From: Methanofollis sp. UBA420
Lineage (GTDB): Archaea > Halobacteriota > Methanomicrobia > Methanomicrobiales > Methanofollaceae
Direction of reading: 5' to 3'
Assembly: GCF_002498315.1 (NCBI RefSeq)
Contig: NZ_DAGX01000006.1
Span: 1 to 64,000 of the forward strand
Length of the DNA: 64,000 nucleotides
Each line of letters starts with the position of its first letter. Positions within the stretch are counted from its first letter, which is position 1. The notes under the pieces are model-generated. The model was not told the origin of the DNA, did not search any database, and saw nothing but the letters and a program-made list of their open reading frames with translations. The position numbers and the translations under genes are program-made. This document shows, one piece after another, positions 25,522-32,798 of this stretch.

Positions 25522-26820
25522 GTGACGATCGAGAAGGACCAGACGACCACCCTCACCGCGACCCTGAGCAACGACGACCTGGAAGAGGATGGCCTGCTCG
25601 ACGACGAAGAGACAAACGGCTTCATCGACGGCTTTGGCAACCGCCACACCACCGATCCCTACCTCCTCGACACCGACGGCGACGGCCTTACCGACGGCTA
25701 CGAGGCCGGAGAACCAGTCACCGAGAACGGCAAGACTTTCTTCAAGCAGCGCAGCGACCCGACGAAGGCGGACACCGATGGAGACGGGCTGGACGACTAT
25801 CTGGAGGATGCAATCGAGAGCGATCCGCTCTGTGCGGATTCCGACGGCGATGGCCTTTCCGATTCGTTGGAGTGGGAGATCGGTACCGATCTCTGGTCGG
25901 CCGACTCCGACGACGACGGCCATTCCGACTACGAAGAGCACTTCGATCCCGACTACGACCCCCTCGTCTACGAAGAGCGCTACGGTTCCCTGGAGATGGG
26001 CCGCGGGTTCCTCCTCGGCGCCGTCCTCGGGGAGTGGGGCGCCGACGACCACGACAACATCTTCTACCTGGGCGGCTGGATCGCAAGCGGTGTCATCGTC
26101 CTCGGCGACGTCAGGGACATTGCGGCGACGATCTCGCGGGGCGACCTCACCGGCACGGGCCTCAACCTCGCCGCCCTGATCCCGGGTTACGGCGACGCGG
26201 CGAAGGTTGCGGTCGTCGTCGGGAAGTTCGTGGTGAAGCATCCGGAGCTCTTGAAGCCTGCGATGGTGCTGATGGTCGGGGTCGCACCGCATGCGGACAA
26301 GGCGGCGGAGACGATCAACGCTCTGCGAAAGGCCCACGGCGACGAGGTGATCGATCGGCTGCTGAGAGACGGGATAACCGAGGACGAACTGAAGGTGGTC
26401 GTGAGAAGTAACGGAGACCTAGTGAAGACGCTGGCGGTCGTCAAACGGGGAGACGGAAAGGTCGTCTGGCTAGAGGAAGGAAGGCTTAAATCCGCTGCAG
26501 GCAAGGTTTTGGGCTCGGAAAAGGACGTTGGAGGAACTGGATGGATCCACATCCAGAATAACCACGTATACCTTGAAGGTCGCAACCAATTCGCTGAAGC
26601 ATTCGGTAGTGCTTATAACGATGAAAATCTGATTAAAGAGTTTATACTGGACTGTGCAAAGACGGGAACGATGGATCCGAAAACTCCTATTCGATATTGG
26701 AAGAAAATCGATGAGGATCACTATTTATTAGTTGTAGTCGGTGACAACGGGTATCTCCGTACAGCGTATCCACGGTCCCTCGGTAAGGTTCCACCACACA
26801 TCCGGAGCCTGTTCAGCTGA
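25522..26820 (+). CDS. 5'-truncated polymorphic toxin with calcium-binding repeats
   Basis: The open frame extends without a start codon back to 25444. VLKNNYAPFTATVTIEKDQTTTL there looks like the tail of a PEGA-type surface domain (shown in part: NNYAPFTATVTIEKDQ), so the 5' part with its secretion signal is probably missing. From the GTG at 25522 (432 residues), four thrombospondin type-3-like repeats (DTDGDGLTDGY and relatives at ~50, 84, 106 and 128) are followed by a pre-toxin-like region (~158-250, LNLAALIPGYGDAAKV). The C-terminal domain (~338-420) contains GWIHIQNNHV and DNGYLRTAYP. The HI..NH and terminal TAYP pattern resembles EndoU/BECR-fold RNase toxins; that assignment is inference. 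Confidence 0.75.
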   Translation: MTIEKDQTTTLTATLSNDDLEEDGLLDDEETNGFIDGFGNRHTTDPYLLDTDGDGLTDGYEAGEPVTENGKTFFKQRSDPTKADTDGDGLDDYLEDAIESDPLCADSDGDGLSDSLEWEIGTDLWSADSDDDGHSDYEEHFDPDYDPLVYEERYGSLEMGRGFLLGAVLGEWGADDHDNIFYLGGWIASGVIVLGDVRDIAATISRGDLTGTGLNLAALIPGYGDAAKVAVVVGKFVVKHPELLKPAMVLMVGVAPHADKAAETINALRKAHGDEVIDRLLRDGITEDELKVVVRSNGDLVKTLAVVKRGDGKVVWLEEGRLKSAAGKVLGSEKDVGGTGWIHIQNNHVYLEGRNQFAEAFGSAYNDENLIKEFILDCAKTGTMDPKTPIRYWKKIDEDHYLLVVVGDNGYLRTAYPRSLGKVPPHIRSLFS

Positions 26821-26833
26821 TGGGGTGATATAG

Positions 26834-28048
26834 ATGTTTCGAGCACGAGTGAGAGGAAAGGTTCTAAAAAATATTCTCGGTATGCTGGACGACCATGGGG
26901 AAGTGTGCGAGCAGACTGTCATTGTTGAACTGCAGGACGGGACGATATTTTACCTAGAGGATAACAACGGGAACAGCAGGGACGAGACGGTGGGCACGAT
27001 CAAGACCATGGGCATTCTGGCAGATCTTGCTCATGTCGAAAAAATACCCTCATCGAAAAGAGGTGTCGAATCAACGTATTGTCTGCCGGAAGATCCCGCA
27101 GAACAGGAACACATTTATGCCAAGGATCACCCTAATTTTTTTGGCGAAATCGTCGATATCGACCAGAATCATCATAATATCTACATTGACATAGGTACGG
27201 GTACCATTGGCGTTGCTCTTTGTCGGCAAGAACGCGATTCCTTTCCCGATTACAGGATCAGGGATTACATCCGAGTAGATGGTCTCTGGGCGGGTTTGGT
27301 TGGCATATGGGATCTAGACAACACGGGAGGAAATGGGTGGGTTCACATAGAATCCAACCATGTCAACACTCCATCTGGCAACCAGTTTTATTCCGCATTC
27401 GGCCTGAACTACGTGAAGCGGGAAGAGGTTAAAGACCTCATCATGACCGGAGCACGGGATGGCGTTGAGATCGGAAAGAACATGTATCGGTACGTCGAAC
27501 CGACCTCAGGGAAGGCGTTGCGTCTCTTTATCGCTGACAACGGATATATCGTGACGGCACATCCAGAGACAACTGATATTCCAGACGGCATGCTAAAAGA
27601 AAACCTCAAGATCCCCGTTCGCATCGTGAGTGTGAGGCCAGATGCCGAATATCAGGACACAGTGTATACGCAGGTCGTACACGTCGAATTTGCAGATGGC
27701 ACTCGGGCAGCAGTGTATGACGACGATCTGCTCTGCACCCCCGAGATGGTCGGTCGCAAGGGGAAAATTGTGCTGCGCATGCTGGTAGACGATCTGGAGA
27801 AAAACAAGACCTCCGATCGACAGATCTACGCAGAGCCCGCGATGCCCCTTCTGGAAGTGAACGGACGCATCGATGAGATCATCGTCCCGGACGATCCCGA
27901 AGATGCGGTACGGTGGCACGATGCCGTTGTCGATTTTGGTGTCGGGAAGATCCTGATCGAGATCGATAAAAGATACTTCCGTCTTCAACTGAAGGAAGGG
28001 GATCACGTCCGCGTCGACGGCCGTGTCGATCTGCAGGAGATCGAATAG
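26834..28048 (+). CDS. Immunity-toxin-immunity fusion protein
   Basis: I recognise no single named family, but the 404 residues split into three parts. Residues 1-152 and 258-404 resemble each other: VIVELQDGTIFYLED against VVHVEFADGTRAAVYDD, and RIRDYIRVDG against KEGDHVRVDG. They are probably two copies of one beta-rich immunity protein. Residues 164-245 match the C-terminal domain of the preceding toxin (NGWVHIESNHV, NQFYSAFG, ADNGYIVTAHP; about 29 identities in 83 by eye). The gene starts 13 nt after the toxin stop, the usual place for an immunity gene. It seems to have captured a toxin tip and a second immunity copy by in-frame recombination. Confidence 0.7.
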   Translation: MFRARVRGKVLKNILGMLDDHGEVCEQTVIVELQDGTIFYLEDNNGNSRDETVGTIKTMGILADLAHVEKIPSSKRGVESTYCLPEDPAEQEHIYAKDHPNFFGEIVDIDQNHHNIYIDIGTGTIGVALCRQERDSFPDYRIRDYIRVDGLWAGLVGIWDLDNTGGNGWVHIESNHVNTPSGNQFYSAFGLNYVKREEVKDLIMTGARDGVEIGKNMYRYVEPTSGKALRLFIADNGYIVTAHPETTDIPDGMLKENLKIPVRIVSVRPDAEYQDTVYTQVVHVEFADGTRAAVYDDDLLCTPEMVGRKGKIVLRMLVDDLEKNKTSDRQIYAEPAMPLLEVNGRIDEIIVPDDPEDAVRWHDAVVDFGVGKILIEIDKRYFRLQLKEGDHVRVDGRVDLQEIE

Positions 28049-28102
28049 GAATTTCATCGCCCACTCTTTTTTGGCATTCCAGAGAATGCCTATCCTGTTT
28101 AA

Positions 28103-28181
28103 ATGAGCCTGAACCTCACCGAACTGATCCCGGATTCCACTGGCAATATCAAAGGCAAGTTACGGCGACGACGTTCTCGAT
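28103..28181 (+). pseudogene. Frameshifted pre-toxin remnant
   Basis: From the ATG at 28103 one frame reads MSLNLTELIP, like LNLAALIP of the toxin at 25.5 kb. The frame of the next gene reads SYGDDVLDVLRAKG, like the following GYGDAAKV. The homology thus switches frame between about 28130 and 28160, as expected of a decayed toxin gene that kept its C-terminal tip. Confidence 0.6.
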
Positions 28182-28616
28182 GTGCTCAGGGCGAAAGGAG
28201 CGACAGATTCAACACTCGTTCAACTCTACAAGAGAGATGTCAACCTTTTCCGTGTCGGGAAGATGCTCGAAAACACCTGTGAAGGCGGGTGGGCACCAAC
28301 CAAAAAACTCACGGCTTCGGGAAACCTGGATAAACATTACACCGATCACGTACTCGATCAATTCGAATGGGGTGAGACCTTTACAAAATCGGTGTATCTC
28401 GAAAAGGCAACAACCCTTGTTAACCGGAGGGACGGCAACGTCGAGTTGTACTACCAGGAAGGGTACGACACGCTGGTCGTCTATGATCGCAGTGCCAACG
28501 AGTTCGTGAGCGTCACGAAGAACGGGCTGTTCACGACGTTCTTCAGACCAGATGATAGACCTCTTACTCATTATGTGGATGTAAGAATCGCCCACAGATT
28601 GATTCGATTAAATTAG
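28182..28616 (+). CDS. Orphan toxin C-terminal domain (displaced cassette)
   Basis: A 144-residue frame from a GTG, without a visible ribosome-binding site or promoter. The C-terminal ~90 residues (KHYTDHVLDQF, YLEKATTL, YDTLVVYDRSANEFVSV, NGLFTTFFRPD) resemble small RNase-type toxin tips of the BECR group, with H..DH, a YL..A helix and a final TFF-type strand. It differs from the other toxin domain in this island. No secretion or repeat domains remain, and a frame-shifted pre-toxin remnant lies just upstream. It is therefore most likely an unexpressed recombination cassette, followed by its immunity gene. Family placement is inference. Confidence 0.55.
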   Translation: MLRAKGATDSTLVQLYKRDVNLFRVGKMLENTCEGGWAPTKKLTASGNLDKHYTDHVLDQFEWGETFTKSVYLEKATTLVNRRDGNVELYYQEGYDTLVVYDRSANEFVSVTKNGLFTTFFRPDDRPLTHYVDVRIAHRLIRLN

Positions 28617-28636
28617 ATGCAGACAGGAGACAGACA

Positions 28637-29245
28637 ATGGATGAAAGACTCCTCAGCAGAATAACAAAGGGCCTGCTCACCTATGAAAAAAGTATTGAGG
28701 AGACGGATGAGCACTACGATGAATTGAAAAGACTTGGGAGATACCCTGCCGATGCACCCTATGGGTTGAAACACCTTCTCCCCTTCTGGATACAAATGCT
28801 TGAAGAGGGAGGAGTCGACAGTGCAGGTTTTTGCGTCGAGTATGAAAGAATAACCAGAAAATTGGAAGCACTGGAGCGGAAAAGAGGGCGGGACTATCGC
28901 GAAAAATTATTCTCTCTGCTGAAAGACGAGGTTTTCTATTATCCTGCGACAATACGATATTTTGTCGATCAAGAGCCATTCGAACTTGAAATTCCAAATG
29001 ATTTCGCTACTCGCAGTTCTCTGGAGATCTTACTGATGGAGTTGGAGCGGGATCATGATCTCACGGAGATAAAAAAAGAAGTCGCTCATCTCGATGAGGA
29101 ATTCAAATCCAAATACCTGCAACATATCGACGAGATCCTCGAATGTTGTGCCGATGCTGTTGATCCCTATACTCCCGAAAGTTTCTGGTGGGAGCATCCC
29201 CTGAAACTCTTGAAAGAAAAACAGGCGATGCAGAACAACTCCTGA
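28637..29245 (+). CDS. Candidate immunity protein
   Basis: I do not recognise this 202-residue, acidic, mainly helical protein (LLSRITKGLLTYEKSIEETDEHYDEL; LEILLMELERDHDLTEIKKEV in part). It has no signal peptide or membrane segment. It starts 20 nt after the orphan toxin domain, with AGGAGACAGACA before its ATG. This is the position of the cognate immunity gene in toxin cassettes, so it may neutralise that toxin in the cytoplasm. A+T content is higher than in neighbouring housekeeping genes. Function is inferred from order only. Confidence 0.6.
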   Translation: MDERLLSRITKGLLTYEKSIEETDEHYDELKRLGRYPADAPYGLKHLLPFWIQMLEEGGVDSAGFCVEYERITRKLEALERKRGRDYREKLFSLLKDEVFYYPATIRYFVDQEPFELEIPNDFATRSSLEILLMELERDHDLTEIKKEVAHLDEEFKSKYLQHIDEILECCADAVDPYTPESFWWEHPLKLLKEKQAMQNNS

Positions 29246-29249
29246 ATTC

Positions 29250-29310
29250 TTTTTTCTCGACGGCTTCGGCAACCGCCACACCACCGATCCGGACCTCCTC
29301 GACACGGAGT
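29250..29310 (+). pseudogene. Stray fragment of a toxin repeat region
   Basis: The bases encode LDGFGNRHTTDPDLLDTES, nearly the same as IDGFGNRHTTDPYLLDTDG (residues ~35-52) of the toxin gene at 25.5 kb, with closely matching DNA at 25623-25673. It has no partner domains and reads in frame into the following MazG-like gene. It is a relic of a second toxin gene or of cassette exchange. Confidence 0.75.
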
Positions 29311-29363
29311 CCCGACACAAACCTCCAATGCCCCGCCTGAAAAAAATCCCGCAGGGAAAAGCC

Positions 29364-29666
29364 ATGCACAACTGCTGGGACCTGTCCGAATGCGCGCGGA
29401 AAGCGGTTGCATTCAGAGACGAGAGAGGATTCAAGACGTTCAATGACCCGAAGAATCTGGCCGCCGCGATCTCCATCGAGGCGGCCGAGCTGGAGGAGAT
29501 GTTCCTGTGGAAAGGGAGAGAGGAGTTCGGGGAGATCGACCGGAAAAGGATGTCTGAGATCGCAGACGAACTTGCCGACATCGTGATCTATGCCCTGATC
29601 TTCGCCCATGATGCGGAGATCGACCTCAGGGCGGCAGTCAATGCCAGGATCAAAAAACCGGGATAA
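29364..29666 (+). CDS. MazG-like nucleotide pyrophosphohydrolase
   Basis: A roughly 100-residue all-alpha NTP-PPase domain. It opens MHNCWDLSECARKAVAFRDERG and carries the metal-binding pattern EAAELEEMFLW followed by EIADELADIVIYAL (ExxE...ExxD). Such enzymes hydrolyse non-canonical or excess nucleoside triphosphates to monophosphates. The frame is open to 29328 and beyond into the toxin fragment. The ATG at 29364 begins the conserved sequence and has CAGGGAAAAGCC before it. The upstream region was probably replaced by the toxin fragment, so its original promoter may be lost. Confidence 0.82.
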   Translation: MHNCWDLSECARKAVAFRDERGFKTFNDPKNLAAAISIEAAELEEMFLWKGREEFGEIDRKRMSEIADELADIVIYALIFAHDAEIDLRAAVNARIKKPG

Positions 29667-29767
29667 ATATCCTCTTCCGGAAAAATAAATTTCCACACTC
29701 CATCTTTCAGCCGGACAGACCATTCAGGCGTCTCCAGCCGTCCGGGGATCCGGCCACTATCGAGCAT
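29588..29767 (-). CDS. Possible small gene antisense to the mazG end (uncertain)
   Basis: On the minus strand a very good TATA element, GGGTTTATATC (plus 29787-29797), lies about 25 nt upstream of an ATG at 29767 that is directly preceded by AGGGATAGGGTG. The frame encodes 59 residues starting MLDSGRIPGRLETPEWSVRL. The first ~35 residues lie outside mazG; the rest is antisense to it. It could be the front end of a gene truncated by the island, or merely a promoter for antisense RNA. Confidence 0.3.
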   Translation of the reverse strand: MLDSGRIPGRLETPEWSVRLKDGVWKFIFPEEDIYPGFLILALTAALRSISASWAKIRA

Positions 29768-29847
29768 CACCCTATCCCTCATATCAGATATAAACCCTGC
29801 AGCGCCGAACAATTAGATTTATACATCAGTACATATCACCTGAAATT

Positions 29848-29988
29848 ATGTCCAGATCTGGGACAAAAATGATCAGAAACCAGATGAATGACAGAGACAT
29901 GGGCAGAGATCGGAAGCAGTCGTATGACGAGTTCGATGAGGAGTTCGACCCCGAAGACTTCGGGGGCAAGAAAAGAAAGAGACGGTGA
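29848..29988 (+). CDS. 46-residue charged protein, probably leaderless
   Basis: From the ATG at 29848 the frame encodes 46 residues: a basic, methionine-rich first half (KMIRNQMNDRDMGRDRK), then an acidic stretch (YDEFDEEFDPEDFGG), then a lysine/arginine tail (KKRKRR). A TATA box GATTTATACAT (29816-29826) lies about 26 nt before the ATG, so the message probably starts at the start codon. A T-run (CTTTTTTC) at about 30057-30064 could terminate it. Family and function are unknown. The charge pattern would suit RNA or ribosome binding, which is speculation. Confidence 0.55.
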   Translation: MSRSGTKMIRNQMNDRDMGRDRKQSYDEFDEEFDPEDFGGKKRKRR

Positions 29989-30121
29989 AGAGTATATCCC
30001 CGCACAACGGGCCTGAACCCCTGGCCCGACCCGGCCCCCGGGCCGGATCCCTCATATCTTTTTTCGCCGCGGTGCGCAGCGCCTTTGTTAGATTCTCATT
30101 CTCCCCCACACCCCGAACGCA

Positions 30122-30166
30122 CATATTATATACCCAAATGCACAACATTATACAATGATGTATCAT
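30122..30166 (+). promoter_or_regulatory. Promoter and possible operator of the ECF transporter operon
   Basis: A TATA-like ATTATATACCC is centred near 30127. About 25 nt downstream, at the expected start site, are two overlapping inverted repeats: ATACA-ATGA-TGTAT (30150-30163) and ATGAT-GT-ATCAT (30155-30166). A repressor bound there would block initiation. The remaining roughly 125 nt of leader before 30293 contains a G+C-rich inverted element (CCCCCGCGGGG) but no riboswitch I can name. Apart from this, 29989-30292 holds no gene. Confidence 0.4.
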
Positions 30167-30292
30167 ATGGCGCATTTTCCTGCCCCCGCGGGGTGCAGAC
30201 CCGCCACCCCGGCATCACCCTGGCGCTGGTGACCGCCGCACTCTTTTCATCTCCCGAGCACAGCCAGCCGAATATCACACAACCTCGATATC

Positions 30293-30820
30293 ATGAAGTC
30301 ACGCGACATTGCCATTGCAGGTATCCTGCTTGCCACCGGCGCGATCATGCGCTATATTTCCCTGGTGATCCCGGGCCCGATCGTCTCGAACCTGGTCATC
30401 GCCTTCTACTGCCTTGCGATCATCCTCATCGTCCCGGCCTTCGGGGAGGCCGTCGGTATCGGCGTCGTCGCCGGGATCGTCTGCGCTCTCGTCAGCCACT
30501 CGGTCTTCCCACCCGCAAACCTCGTCTCAGAACCCATCGGTGCGGCCGTCTGTCTCATCGCCTATACAGCGCTGAAAGGGCGGGTCGGCACGGCACCCGG
30601 CATCGCCACCCTCGTTGCGACCCTTGCCTCGGGAGCGACCTTCGTCGCCGTTGCCGCCCTTGCCATCGCCCCGACGATCCTGACGAAGTTCCCCTCGATC
30701 GGGGCCTTCGTCCTGGTGACCGCACCGATCGTCGTCCTGACCGCGGTCGTGAACGCCGGGATCGCCCAGGCGCTCTTCATCCCCGCGTCCCGTGCCCTCA
30801 CACGGGGGAGAGGCCTGTGA
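30293..30820 (+). CDS. ECF transporter S component (substrate-binding membrane protein)
   Basis: A 175-residue hydrophobic protein with five or six membrane helices, starting MKSRDIAIAGILLATGAIMR, of the size and shape of energy-coupling-factor S components. These capture a vitamin, amino acid or metal at the membrane for the shared EcfA/EcfT module. The substrate cannot be read from sequence; no TPP or cobalamin element is visible upstream. Its stop is shared with the GTG start of the ATPase gene (GTGA), and ecfT follows, so the operon encodes a full dedicated (group I-like) transporter. Confidence 0.82.
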   Translation: MKSRDIAIAGILLATGAIMRYISLVIPGPIVSNLVIAFYCLAIILIVPAFGEAVGIGVVAGIVCALVSHSVFPPANLVSEPIGAAVCLIAYTALKGRVGTAPGIATLVATLASGATFVAVAALAIAPTILTKFPSIGAFVLVTAPIVVLTAVVNAGIAQALFIPASRALTRGRGL

Positions 30821-32232
30821 TCCGGCTAGACGGCCTCACCTACACCTATCCGGGCGCAGAAGCCCCGGCCCTGAAGGGCGTCGACCTCACGGTCGGGGCA
30901 GGCGAACTCGTCCTCCTCACCGGCCCGACGGGGGCCGGGAAGACCACGCTCTGCCGCGCCGCAGGCGGCGTCCTCGCCCACGGATACGGCGGCACCACGG
31001 AGGGAACGGTCAGGATCGCAGGGAAGGACGCGGCTGACTACCAGGGCATGGAGGATGTCGCCTCTGTCGCAGGCATGACCTTCGACGATGCCGACGCCCA
31101 GCTCATACTCTCCACCGTCGAGGAGGAGATCGGATCGGCCTGCGGCGAGGGGACAGACACCGCGGAGATCCTTCTGATGATGGGCCTCCTCCACCTCAGG
31201 GAAAGGGCGCCGCACACCCTCTCCGGCGGGGAAAAACAGCGGAATGTCCTCGGGGCGGCGATCGCGGGCATGAGGCCCGTGCTGATCCTTGACGAGCCCG
31301 CGGCCGAACTCGACCCGGCCCATGCGGCACGAGTGGCAGGGATCCTTTCCACCCTGAAGGAGAAGGGCACCGCGATCCTCCTTGCTGAGAACATGCCCGG
31401 CCCCTTCGCCGCGATCGCCGACCGCGTCGTCAGGCTCGAAGGGGGGCGGGTCGCCGCCAGGGCAGGCCAGTCAGCAGTTCCGGCCGGGAGGCCGGCAGAG
31501 GCCGCACCGGCCGGAGAGCCCGCGATCAGGATCGCCGGCCTCGCCCACTCTTATGGCAGCGGTTTTTCCCTCGGCCCCATCGACCTTGTCGTCAGGGCAG
31601 GGGAGTGCGTGGCGATCACCGGCGAGAACGGTTCAGGAAAGACCACCCTGATCAGGCACCTGAACGGCCTCCTCCTCCCTGAGAAGGGAATGGTCGAGGT
31701 CTGCGGCATGGACACGAAACAGCACCCTGTCGCCGCCCTCGCCCGGAAGGTCGGCCTCGTCTTCCAGAACCCGGACACCATGCTCTTCGAGGAGACGGCA
31801 GAGCGCGAGGTCCTCTTCGGGGCGCGGAACACCGGCGTCCCCGACCCGGCAGGGGCGGCACGGGCGGCCCTCTCGGCAGTCGGCCTCCTCGCGCGGAAGG
31901 ACGCCTACCCCCGCCACCTCAGCCGCGGGGAAAGGCAGCGCCTCGCCGTCGCCTGCGTCCTTGCGATGGACCCGGCGGTGATCGTCCTCGACGAACCGAC
32001 CACCGGGCTTGCGCCCGAGGAGGCGGGCATCGTCATGGACCACCTGCAGCGCCTCTGCAGGGAGGGGAAGGCCGTCGTCATGGTCACCCACGACCACGGA
32101 CTTGCGGCGCGGTATGCCGGCCGGACCATCAGGATGGAAAAAGGACAGGTCGTCGAAGACACCACACACGGAGCGGAGACATGCAGGAGATCTTCCAGTA
32201 CAGGAACGGCACAGGCGTCCTCCACCGCATGA
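30817..32232 (+). CDS. ECF transporter ATPase with two fused ABC domains
   Basis: A 471-residue protein of two ABC domains in tandem, energising the ECF transporter. Domain 1 has Walker A GPTGAGKT (36-43), LSGGEKQR and Walker B LILDEPAAELDP. Domain 2 has Walker A GENGSGKT (269-276), LSRGERQR and IVLDEPTTGLAP, with a normal switch histidine (VTHDH). In domain 1 the switch position reads LLAENM, so the histidine appears missing, suggesting one weakened ATP site. The frame is open upstream to 30085, but the GTG at 30817 begins the ABC fold and overlaps the S-component stop. It overlaps ecfT by 52 nt. Confidence 0.9.
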   Translation: MIRLDGLTYTYPGAEAPALKGVDLTVGAGELVLLTGPTGAGKTTLCRAAGGVLAHGYGGTTEGTVRIAGKDAADYQGMEDVASVAGMTFDDADAQLILSTVEEEIGSACGEGTDTAEILLMMGLLHLRERAPHTLSGGEKQRNVLGAAIAGMRPVLILDEPAAELDPAHAARVAGILSTLKEKGTAILLAENMPGPFAAIADRVVRLEGGRVAARAGQSAVPAGRPAEAAPAGEPAIRIAGLAHSYGSGFSLGPIDLVVRAGECVAITGENGSGKTTLIRHLNGLLLPEKGMVEVCGMDTKQHPVAALARKVGLVFQNPDTMLFEETAEREVLFGARNTGVPDPAGAARAALSAVGLLARKDAYPRHLSRGERQRLAVACVLAMDPAVIVLDEPTTGLAPEEAGIVMDHLQRLCREGKAVVMVTHDHGLAARYAGRTIRMEKGQVVEDTTHGAETCRRSSSTGTAQASSTA

Positions 32233-32798
32233 ACCCGGTCGCGAAGATCGGCGGCGGCGCGGCGGTCGTCATCCTCGCCGTCCTCACGAGCGACCCGCTC
32301 GTCCTCGGCGGCATGGTCCTTGGCCTCGCGGCTCTCGGAGTTGCTGCAGGCACAGGAAAAGACCTGGCGCAGCAGGTTCCCCTCCTCATCTTCCTCGGCG
32401 GGTTCCTTGTCGCCGTCACCGTCCTCACCGTCCCGGAGATCGGCCTCTCCTTCGGCCTTGCCCTTGCCCTCCGCTTCTGCGCCATGGTCTTCGCCTTCCA
32501 GATCCTGGTGGCCACGACCATGCCGACCGCCCTTGTCAGGGCCCTGCGGAGGATCGGCTTTCCCGCGGACTACGCCCTGATGGCACTCGTCGCCCTGCGG
32601 TTCGTCCCCCACCTCCAGATCGAGGGGACGAAGATCAGTGAGGCGCAGGCGGCACGGGGTTTCTCGCCCGGGACAGGCGTCAGGGGCATGGTCAGGAAGG
32701 CCCTGCCGGTGCTCGTGCCCCTCATCGCCAACGCCCTCGGGAAGGCCGAGGTGATCGGACTGACCATCGACCTGCGGAGGCTGCGGGAACACCTCTGA
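32181..32798 (+). CDS. ECF transporter T component (EcfT)
   Basis: A 205-residue membrane protein that couples the ATPases to the S component. It has about five membrane helices and the cytoplasmic coupling motif EAQAARGF (the Ala-Arg-Gly signature), followed by a second coupling segment near LTIDLRRLREHL. The N-terminal FQYRNGTGVLHRMNPVAKI is typical of EcfT/CbiQ proteins. It begins inside the ATPase gene and ends the operon. Confidence 0.88.
   Translation: MQEIFQYRNGTGVLHRMNPVAKIGGGAAVVILAVLTSDPLVLGGMVLGLAALGVAAGTGKDLAQQVPLLIFLGGFLVAVTVLTVPEIGLSFGLALALRFCAMVFAFQILVATTMPTALVRALRRIGFPADYALMALVALRFVPHLQIEGTKISEAQAARGFSPGTGVRGMVRKALPVLVPLIANALGKAEVIGLTIDLRRLREHL

Noticed and set aside
28180..28509. 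109-codon frame from the ATG at 28180
   Set aside because: It overlaps the toxin-like frame at 28182 in another frame and encodes a Ser/Arg/Thr-rich sequence with no family resemblance.
30167..30292. A TPP, cobalamin or molybdenum-cofactor riboswitch before the ECF operon
   Set aside because: No conserved core elements of these riboswitches were found, only a G+C-rich inverted segment.
30085..30816. Long N-terminal extension of the ECF ATPase frame
   Set aside because: It overlaps the S-component gene in another frame and the promoter region; the ABC fold starts at the GTG at 30817.
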